From assembly GCA_027322375.1 (NCBI GenBank), contig DAHVRS010000514.1:1-7336 (forward strand): a stretch of DNA of 7,336 bases, given 5' to 3'. Under the pieces are notes generated by a model. That model was not told the DNA's origin. It made no database searches and saw nothing but the letters and a program-made list of their open reading frames with translations. The position numbers and the translations under genes are program-made. Origin of the DNA: Brachybacterium sp. GTDB taxonomy: Bacteria; Actinomycetota; Actinomycetes; Actinomycetales; Dermabacteraceae. Position 1 is the first letter of the stretch. Each line of letters starts with the position of its first letter. This document shows, piece by piece, positions 1-5,631 of the stretch.

Positions 1-269
1 GCGAAGCCCAGTGCCGCCACCGGCAGGCCGAGCACGAGATGCAGTGCCGTGGCGGGCAGGAAGTTAGCGATGAGCGCACGGAGATAGTCGCGCAGGAGGT
101 GTCCGCGCTCCTCGTCGGCGAAGCGGCCGAGAGTCTCGAGCAGGGCGCTCGTCGCGGCGCCGATCGTGAGCAGCGGGAGGCAGCACAGGAGGTGGAGGAG
201 GTTCAGCAGGAGCAGGCCGATGAAGGCGTTCAGGCCCTGCAGGGTCCTGCTCTCGAGGTCGATCGCCAT
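1..269 (-). CDS. YesL/DUF624-family membrane protein, N-terminal part (truncated by window edge)
   Basis: Reading the minus strand from the ATG at 269-267 gives 89 open residues running off the left edge, so the C-terminal part is missing. The peptide begins MAIDLESRTLQGLNAF. A first hydrophobic segment spans about residues 13-36 and contains NLLHLLCCLPLLTIGAATSA, which closely matches the typical YesL/DUF624 start (N-L-L-W-L-L-x-x-L-P-V-x-T-I-G-A-A-T-A-A). A charged loop with E/D/R residues (49-64) follows, then a second hydrophobic segment from about residue 71. The start is supported by AAGGAG on the minus strand (282-277), 7 nt upstream of the ATG. The family's biochemical role is poorly known; its members are small integral membrane proteins repeatedly found beside ABC sugar importers and glycosidases. 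The gene is divergent from the three hydrolases and shares their 213-nt intergenic region, so it may share their regulator. Family assignment is fairly secure, function is not. Confidence 0.8.
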   Translation of the reverse strand, partial: MAIDLESRTLQGLNAFIGLLLLNLLHLLCCLPLLTIGAATSALLETLGRFADEERGHLLRDYLRALIANFLPATALHLVLGLPVAALGF

Positions 270-304
270 GCTCGGGCTCCTTGCTCGCCGGGGCTCGCGG
301 ACTG

Positions 305-320
305 CCCGCGCGGCCGCGGG
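305..320. repeat. Short GC inverted repeat in divergent intergenic region
   Basis: CCCGCG (305-310) and CGCGGG (315-320) form a perfect 6-bp inverted repeat around a 4-nt centre. On the minus strand it lies in the probable 5' leader of the YesL-like gene, 23 nt upstream of its AAGGAG. In DNA this GC-rich, such short repeats arise easily by chance, so no function is claimed. It could be a leader hairpin or a protein site. Confidence 0.3.
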
Positions 321-356
321 AGGCGTCGGCGGCGGCTCCATCATGGCATGCGAGGT

Positions 357-369
357 CCCGCTACGCGGG
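357..369. repeat. Short inverted repeat upstream of the GH3 promoter
   Basis: CCCGC (357-361) and GCGGG (365-369) are a perfect 5-bp inverted repeat around TAC. It sits immediately upstream of the proposed -35 element at 376, where an activator or second repressor site could lie. The small arm length and high background GC make it a weak candidate. Confidence 0.25.
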
Positions 370-377
370 GCAGACTT

Positions 378-391
378 GACCCCTTGGGGTC
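378..391. promoter_or_regulatory. Inverted repeat GACCCC-TT-GGGGTC overlapping the -35 element
   Basis: GACCCC (378-383) and GGGGTC (386-391) form a perfect 6-bp inverted repeat around TT. The left arm lies inside the proposed -35 box and the right arm shares its last two bases with the LacI-like palindrome at 390-403. It is a possible second operator, or half of a composite site, that would block the -35 region. Chance occurrence is possible, but its placement exactly on the promoter is suggestive. Confidence 0.4.
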
Positions 392-403
392 GAAGCGGTT
401 CGA
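390..403. promoter_or_regulatory. Candidate LacI-family operator
   Basis: TCGAAGCGGTTCGA is a 14-bp even palindrome with a central CG and only one mismatched pair (G395/G398). It has the AA-x-CG-x-TT core that is characteristic of LacI-family operators, compare the general TGAAA-x-CG-x-TTTCA type. It fills the end of the promoter spacer and most of the proposed -10 element, where bound repressor would exclude RNA polymerase. I infer a LacI-family, oligosaccharide-responsive repressor controls the operon and perhaps the divergent YesL-like gene. The regulator gene is not in the window. Confidence 0.5.
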
Positions 404-473
404 TAGTGGGATCTGGTCAGCGCGGCCCTCGTCGGCCCGCCGCACCACCGTCGGCCCCGCCGCCCTCCTGCCG

Positions 474-478
474 AAGGA
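474..478 (+). promoter_or_regulatory. Ribosome binding site of the GH3 gene
   Basis: AAGGA lies 4 nt before the ATG at 483, rather close but usable. It decides the start. The reading frame stays open upstream to about position 39, but that part has no family similarity and runs antisense over the YesL-like gene. GH3 similarity begins about 20 codons after 483. Confidence 0.6.
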
Positions 479-482
479 CACC

Positions 483-3400
483 ATGCGCCCCTCCCCTGCC
501 GCCCGCCGTTCTGCGATAGCTCCTGCCGACCTCCGGCGCCTCGAGCGCGCCCGCGCACTGGTCGCGGAGATGACGCAGGCCGAGAAGATCTCGCTGCTGC
601 ACCAGTACTCCCCTGGCATCGAGCGGCTCGGCATCGGCCCCTTCGTCACGGGCACCGAGGGGGTGCACGGCCTCGCCTGGCGCGGGAAGGCGACGCAGTT
701 CCCGCAGCCCGTGGGCCTCGCCGCGACCTGGGACCCCACGCTGCTGACCGCCGCCGCGGGCGTGGTCGCCGAGGAGGTGCGGGAGCTGCACGCCACTGAC
801 CCTGGCGTCTCCCTCACCGTCTGGGCGCCGGTCGTGAACCTGCTGCGGCATCCGCTGTGGGGCCGCACCGAGGAGGCCTACACCGAGGATCCGCTGCTGA
901 ACGCGGAGCTGGGCAGCGCCTACTCCCGGGGGCTGCGCGGGGACGGCGAGGTGTGGCGCACGGTTCCCACGCTCAAGCACTTCCTCGCCTACTCGAACGA
1001 GACCGACCGCTGCGCGACCAGCTCCGATCTCTCGCCGCGGGTGCTGCAGGAGTACGAGCTGCCCGGCTACGTCCAGCCCGTCGCGGAGGGGCTCGCGGGC
1101 TCCGTCATGCTCGCGTACAACCTGGTCAACGGCCGTCCCGCGCATCTCACCGAGCTGCTGGAGCAGGAGCTGCGTTCGGTCCTGCCGGACCCGGACCTGC
1201 TGTTCGTGGTCACCGATGCGGGCGCGCCCTCGAACCTCTTCCGCAGCCAGCGCGTCGTGCCGGATGCGGCGGAGGCCTACGCGGCGATGCTCCGCGCAGG
1301 CGTGGACTCCTTCACCGATCACGACGCCGATCCCTCGGAGACGATCGCCGCGGTCACGGAGGCGCTCGCGCGGGGCCTGATCGAGGAGTCCCATGTCGAG
1401 CGGGCCGTGGTCCGCCAGCTCGTGGCTCGCGCCCGCACCGGCGAGCTCGCCGAGGCGATGGGTGAGGAGCCTGCCCCGGATGCTCCTGCGCCCGGGGTGC
1501 CGGCCACTCGCGCTGAGCGCCGGGCACTCGCCCGCGAGGTCGCGACTCGGGCGGCGGTGCTCCTCTCCCGCCGGGACGAGGGCGCGCTACCGCTGCCGGA
1601 GGGGTCCGTCGCTCTGCTCGGGGCGCAGGCCGGCGAGGTCCATCGCGACTGGTACAGCGGCGATTTCCATGAGGTCACGACGCTCGCGGACGCGCTGCGG
1701 GAGCGGCTCGGCGCGGAGCAGGTGCGCACCGCGTCTGGTCGCGACATCGTCTCTCTCGCGGCGCTGACGCCGTCCGGGATCGCTGCGCCGCTGCATCGTG
1801 CGGGGGATGACGTGCTGCGCGAGGACCGACCCGCCGCGCACCCCGCCCCGCATCCCGCCGGGCACGCTCCCTCGTCGGACACCCCCGCTGCCTCCGCCTC
1901 CCCCGTCCCTGCCGCCGCGGAGCTCGAGGTGGTGGACCTCGGCGAGGACGTCATCGCGCTGCGCGCCACGGCCGACGGCCGCTTCCTCGCCCCCGACGAT
2001 CGCGGCCGGCTGGGCCTCGGCTCAGAGGCGATCGGCGGCTGGGTCGTGCAGGAGACCTTCCACCGCACGCTCGACGCGAACGGCGACTGGCTGCTGCGGC
2101 ACCTGGGCAGCGGAAGAATGGTCGGCGTCGAGGCGTTCACCGGTGACCTCGTGCTGCGCACCGCCCTGCCCGGCAGCGCCGTTCCCCTCCGGCCCACAGT
2201 CCTCCTCTCCGGCGTGGAGGCGACCGCTCGCGCCCTCGAGGGAGCTCGCGCTGCGGTGCTCGTGGTCGGCAATGATCCGCACGTTCATGGCCGGGAGACG
2301 GAGGACCGCCCGCACGCGCGCCTGCACGCCCCGGACCTCGCCGCCGTCGATGTCCTCGCCGCACTCGACGAGGACGTGGCGACGGTGCTGGTCATCACCT
2401 CCTCGTACCCCTACGACCTGGGCGGGCTCGAGGAGCGGATCGGGGCGGTGGTGTGGTCCTCGCATGCCGGGGAGGCGGAGGGCGAGGCCATCGCCGACCT
2501 CCTCACCGGGGCGCGCGACTTCAGCGGCCGCCTCGCCCAGACCTGGCCGGACTCCTCCCCGCTGCCGGGCCTGCTGGACTACGACGTGATCGGGACCGGC
2601 TCCACTTACCTGTACGGGCAGGGAGCCCGCTTCGCCTTCGGCCATGGTCTCGCAGTGGACCCGCTGACCTGGCCGGAATCCTCCCTCGCCTCGGGCCCCG
2701 ACGGCCTGGCCGCCCGGGTGCGGGTCGCCGCCCCGGAGACGCGGCGCACCGAGGGACCGCTCCACGAGGTGGTGCAGGTGTACGCCGACGCCCCCGCCTC
2801 CTCCTTCTCCCGCCGACGCTATGCGGTGCCGCGCACTCGGCTCGTCGGCTCCGCGGTGATCGAGGTGCCGGACGGCGGCTCCGCCGAGGCGAGGATCGGC
2901 ATCCCCTGGGAGCGTCTGGCGCTGTTCGCCCCGGATCTCGAGGCGTGGGAGCTGCCCGACGGGCCGGTGACGCTCCGCCTGGCCCGCTCCTCGGACCACA
3001 CCGAGACTGCCGAGGTGCTGCGCATCCCCGGCGCCGCCCGTCCCGCCCCGCCCGCCGCCCCGGTCCTGCCGGATCCGGAGGGTGCACCGGGCGTGCACTT
3101 CGTCCCTGCCTCCCGCGCGGAGGAGACCTCCGGCCTGCTGCGCAGCGCGGACACGCTGCTGGACGGGACCGTGCTGCGCCCCGCAGACCCCGTCGGCACC
3201 GCCCGATCCCCCAGCACAGCGCAGTCCACCCGCACAGCGCATCCCGTCGGCACCGCCGATCTGGTGCTGCCCGCTGGTGCCCGCGTCCTCTCCCTCGTCG
3301 TGCGCGATGAGAGCGGAACGAGCTCGGTGGTGAGCGCCGCTGAGGCACCTGAGACCGGGGCCCTCGCGGCCGGCGCTGTCCTCGTGGACCCGTCGGCCGA

Positions 3401-3533
3401 GGATCCCCTCACCGCGCCCGCGCTCGCCCTGCCCCACACCGTCCCCGCGGACGGCACCCGACCCACCGGGCGGGTGCGCGTGCGCCTGACCGGCCGCACC
3501 GCCCTCGTCGGCCTGCGCCTCGCGCACGCCTGA
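483..3533 (+). CDS. GH3 family beta-glucosidase-like enzyme with inserted trefoil-like domain
   Basis: This 1016-residue glycoside hydrolase probably removes beta-linked glucose (or xylose) from the non-reducing end of oligosaccharides. No signal peptide or membrane segment is visible, so it should be cytoplasmic. The GH3 N-terminal barrel (about 25-335) shows TEGVHG (E59), the WAPVVNLLRHPLWGRTEEAY block (114-133), KHF (165-167) and the nucleophile D245 in VVTDAGA. The GH3 C-terminal domain starts near 346. It is interrupted by a Pro/Ala/His linker (about 448-478) and a module at about 480-565 with fascin/trefoil-like GRFL and GRMV strands. It resumes with VLVVGNDPHVHGRETEDR, where E605 or E607 is the likely acid/base, and ends near FAFGHGL (about 720). 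An Fn3-like domain (about 755-847) follows, then a roughly 170-residue extension of unknown fold containing an 18-bp repeat. Many GH3 enzymes end at the Fn3 domain with 700-850 residues. It is first in an operon with GH31 and GH42 genes. Family is certain; substrate is inferred from context. Confidence 0.93.
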   Translation: MRPSPAARRSAIAPADLRRLERARALVAEMTQAEKISLLHQYSPGIERLGIGPFVTGTEGVHGLAWRGKATQFPQPVGLAATWDPTLLTAAAGVVAEEVRELHATDPGVSLTVWAPVVNLLRHPLWGRTEEAYTEDPLLNAELGSAYSRGLRGDGEVWRTVPTLKHFLAYSNETDRCATSSDLSPRVLQEYELPGYVQPVAEGLAGSVMLAYNLVNGRPAHLTELLEQELRSVLPDPDLLFVVTDAGAPSNLFRSQRVVPDAAEAYAAMLRAGVDSFTDHDADPSETIAAVTEALARGLIEESHVERAVVRQLVARARTGELAEAMGEEPAPDAPAPGVPATRAERRALAREVATRAAVLLSRRDEGALPLPEGSVALLGAQAGEVHRDWYSGDFHEVTTLADALRERLGAEQVRTASGRDIVSLAALTPSGIAAPLHRAGDDVLREDRPAAHPAPHPAGHAPSSDTPAASASPVPAAAELEVVDLGEDVIALRATADGRFLAPDDRGRLGLGSEAIGGWVVQETFHRTLDANGDWLLRHLGSGRMVGVEAFTGDLVLRTALPGSAVPLRPTVLLSGVEATARALEGARAAVLVVGNDPHVHGRETEDRPHARLHAPDLAAVDVLAALDEDVATVLVITSSYPYDLGGLEERIGAVVWSSHAGEAEGEAIADLLTGARDFSGRLAQTWPDSSPLPGLLDYDVIGTGSTYLYGQGARFAFGHGLAVDPLTWPESSLASGPDGLAARVRVAAPETRRTEGPLHEVVQVYADAPASSFSRRRYAVPRTRLVGSAVIEVPDGGSAEARIGIPWERLALFAPDLEAWELPDGPVTLRLARSSDHTETAEVLRIPGAARPAPPAAPVLPDPEGAPGVHFVPASRAEETSGLLRSADTLLDGTVLRPADPVGTARSPSTAQSTRTAHPVGTADLVLPAGARVLSLVVRDESGTSSVVSAAEAPETGALAAGAVLVDPSAEDPLTAPALALPHTVPADGTRPTGRVRVRLTGRTALVGLRLAHA
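3189..3260 (+). repeat. Four tandem 18-bp (6-residue) units in the GH3 C-terminal extension
   Basis: Four in-frame 18-bp units encode PVGTAR, SPSTAQ, STRTAH and PVGTAD, each with Thr-Ala as the fourth and fifth residues. Units 1 and 4 share the identical 15-mer CCCGTCGGCACCGCC (3189-3203 and 3243-3257). Units 2 and 3 share the 10-mer GCACAGCGCA (3214-3223 and 3232-3241). The pattern points to slippage or duplication that lengthened a surface loop or linker. Because units are multiples of three, copy-number change would keep the frame. Confidence 0.6.
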
Positions 3534-3561
3534 CCCCTGCTTCCCCCGAGGAGATCCACCG

Positions 3562-5631
3562 ATGAAGTTCACCGACGGCTACTGGCTGATCCGCGACGGC
3601 GTCACGCTGCTGCGCCCTGCCGAGGTCCACGACCACGAAGTGCTGCACCACGAGGAGCGGGGCGATGAGCTGCGCGTCCACGCCCCCGTGAAGAAGGTCC
3701 TGACCCGCGGCGACACCCTGAACACGCCCGTGATCAGCGTGTCCTTCACCGCGCCGCGCGAGGACGTGATCGCGGTGCGGATCCAGCACTTCTCCGGGAC
3801 GCCCGTGCCGCTGCCCCGTTTCGAGCTCGAGGCGGCCCCGGACCGGGCCGCACCGGAGATCGTCCACGAGCCGCATGCGGCGACGGTCTCCTTCCGCTCG
3901 GGCCGGCTCACCGCCCGCGTCGCCCTGCGCGGTCCCTGGCAGGTGGACTATCTGTGGGACGGCGAGCTGCTGACCTCCTCCACCGAGCGCTCGATCGCGT
4001 ACGCGCAGGTCGAGGGCGAGGGGCCGTATGTCATCGAGCAGCTCTCCCTCGGGGTGGGCGAGCAGATCTACGGCCTCGGCGAGCGCTTCGGCGCCTTCGT
4101 GAAGAACGGCCAGAGCGTGGACATCTGGAACGCCGACGGCGGCACGAACTCCGAGCAGGCCTACAAGAACGTCCCCTTCTTCCTCTCCTCCCGCGGCTAC
4201 GGGGTGCTGGTGGAGGACGCGGGCCCGGTCTCCTTCGAGGTCGGCTCCGAGAACGTCTCCGCGACCCAGTTCTCCGTCCCGGGCGAGGAGCTGCGCTACG
4301 AGGTGTACGGCGGCGGCACACCGCTGGAGGTCATCGAGCGATACACCGCCCGCAGCGGCCGCCCGCCCGCACTGCCCGAGTGGAGCTTCGGGCTGTGGCT
4401 GTCCACCTCCTTCACCACCGAGTACGACGAGCACACGGTGCTCTCCTTCGTGGACGGCATGGCCGAACGCGGCATCCCGCTGAGCGTCTTCCACTTCGAC
4501 TGCTTCTGGATGCGCGGCTTCCACTGGTCGGACTTCACCTGGGATCCCTCGACGTTCCCGGACCCGCGCGGACTCATCGCGAAGCTGCACGAGCGCGGTC
4601 TGAAGGTGTGCGTGTGGATCAACCCCTACATCGCCCAGCGCTCCCACCTCTTCGCGGAGGCGGCGGAGCTGGGCCATCTGCTGCGCCGCACCGACGGCTC
4701 GATCTGGCAGACCGATCTGTGGCAGGCGGGGATGGGGCTGGTCGACTTCACGAGCCCCGCCGCCTGCGCCTGGTATGCCCAGAAGCTCGACGCGCTGCTC
4801 GAGGACGGGGTGGACAGCTTCAAGACCGACTTCGGCGAGCGGATCCCCGTGGACGGCGTGGTGTGGCATGGCGGCTCTGATCCGCTGCGTGAGCACAACC
4901 ACTACACCCAGCGCTACAACCAGGTGGTCTTCGACCTGCTCGAGCAGCGCCGCGGGAAGGGCGAGGCCGTGGTCTTCGCGCGTTCCGCGACCGCGGGCGG
5001 GCAGCGGTTCCCGATCCACTGGGGCGGGGACTGCGAGTCGACCTATGTCGCGATGGCGCAGTCGCTGCGGGGCGGGCTGTCGCTGGTCTCCTCCGGTTTC
5101 GGCTACTGGTCCCATGACATCGGCGGCTTCGAGGGCACCCCGGATCCGACGCTGTTCAAGCGCTGGGTCGCCTTCGGGCTGCTGTCCTCCCATTCGCGCC
5201 TGCACGGCTCGAGCTCGTACCGGGTGCCGTGGCTGTTCGACGAGGAGTCGGTGGAGGTGATGGCGTCCTTCGCCGCGCTCAAGCAGCGCCTCATGCCGTA
5301 CCTCCTGGACGCGGCCGCGACGACCACCGCGACCGGTGCCCCGGTGATGCGGCCGATGGTGATGCAGTTCCCCGAGGATCCGGCCTGCCGCAGCCTCGAC
5401 ACCCAGTACATGCTGGGCGAGGATCTGCTGGTCGCGCCCGTGTTCACGCCGAGCGGGGACGTCGACGTGTACCTGCCGGAGGGGCGCTGGGTGCACCTGC
5501 TGGACGGGGAGACGGTCGACGCCTCGGGCGGGGGCCGGTTCCTGCGCCGCCGCTACGACGTGCACTCCCTGGGCCTGTTCGCCCGGGAGGGCTCGGCCCC
5601 GCTCGAGCTCGCCTCCGGGGGCGCTCGATGA
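3562..5631 (+). CDS. yicI: GH31 alpha-xylosidase, YicI type
   Basis: This 689-residue enzyme is predicted to release alpha-1,6-linked xylose from the non-reducing end of isoprimeverose and xyloglucan oligosaccharides in the cytoplasm. It can be followed along nearly all of E. coli YicI, from MKFTDGYWLIRDG at the N-terminal beta-sandwich onward. The catalytic barrel (about 255-590) has the nucleophile D423 in FKTDFGERIP and the acid/base D490 in HWGGDC. Residues equivalent to YicI F277, C307, F308, W345 and K414 are all kept (F284, C314, F315, W352, K421), which favours xylosidase over glucosidase specificity. A further conserved block is SSHSRLHGSSSYRVPW. YicI has 772 residues. This protein stops after the proximal C-terminal sheet, so the distal beta-sandwich is absent. 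GAGGAG (3548-3553) sits 8 nt before the ATG. The gene starts 28 nt after the GH3 stop, and its own TGA overlaps the GH42 start. Confidence 0.93.
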   Translation: MKFTDGYWLIRDGVTLLRPAEVHDHEVLHHEERGDELRVHAPVKKVLTRGDTLNTPVISVSFTAPREDVIAVRIQHFSGTPVPLPRFELEAAPDRAAPEIVHEPHAATVSFRSGRLTARVALRGPWQVDYLWDGELLTSSTERSIAYAQVEGEGPYVIEQLSLGVGEQIYGLGERFGAFVKNGQSVDIWNADGGTNSEQAYKNVPFFLSSRGYGVLVEDAGPVSFEVGSENVSATQFSVPGEELRYEVYGGGTPLEVIERYTARSGRPPALPEWSFGLWLSTSFTTEYDEHTVLSFVDGMAERGIPLSVFHFDCFWMRGFHWSDFTWDPSTFPDPRGLIAKLHERGLKVCVWINPYIAQRSHLFAEAAELGHLLRRTDGSIWQTDLWQAGMGLVDFTSPAACAWYAQKLDALLEDGVDSFKTDFGERIPVDGVVWHGGSDPLREHNHYTQRYNQVVFDLLEQRRGKGEAVVFARSATAGGQRFPIHWGGDCESTYVAMAQSLRGGLSLVSSGFGYWSHDIGGFEGTPDPTLFKRWVAFGLLSSHSRLHGSSSYRVPWLFDEESVEVMASFAALKQRLMPYLLDAAATTTATGAPVMRPMVMQFPEDPACRSLDTQYMLGEDLLVAPVFTPSGDVDVYLPEGRWVHLLDGETVDASGGGRFLRRRYDVHSLGLFAREGSAPLELASGGAR

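Larger units (their letters stand above)
376..404 (+). promoter_or_regulatory. Predicted sigma70-type promoter for the glycosidase operon
   Basis: TTGACC (376-381) matches five of six bases of the TTGACA -35 consensus. It is followed after 17 nt by TTCGAT (399-404), a weak -10 element. The stretch 399-407 is the most AT-containing part of the intergenic region, and GATAGT (402-407) is an alternative -10 with a longer spacer. A start site near 411 would give a 5' leader of about 70 nt before the GH3 ATG at 483. A LacI-like palindrome overlaps the spacer and the -10, which fits a repressible promoter. The promoter call rests on pattern matching only. Confidence 0.5.

Noticed and set aside
39..482. 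Upstream extension of the GH3 reading frame, which stays open from 39
   Set aside because: It encodes E/Q/R-rich sequence with no family match, runs antisense over the YesL-like gene, and would cross the predicted promoter. The ATG at 483 has its own AAGGA.
1831..1919. Possible frameshift or assembly fault at the Pro/Ala/His-rich stretch in the GH3 gene
   Set aside because: The frame continues cleanly into a folded-looking module and then into the conserved GH3 C-terminal motifs, so a flexible linker is the simpler reading.
3531..3561. Possible terminator or internal promoter between the GH3 and GH31 genes
   Set aside because: The 28-nt gap holds only the Shine-Dalgarno region; there is no stem-loop with a T tract and no convincing -35/-10 pair.
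2022..3572. Minus-strand open frame of about 516 codons opposite the GH3 gene
   Set aside because: It is the G/R-rich complement of a well-supported gene in high-GC DNA, with no domain motifs and GC use typical of a shadow frame.
3409..5565. Minus-strand open frame of about 718 codons opposite the GH31 gene
   Set aside because: Its length comes from the codon bias of the real gene. It has His/Arg/Gly-rich sequence, no recognisable motif, and overlaps conserved catalytic coding on the other strand.
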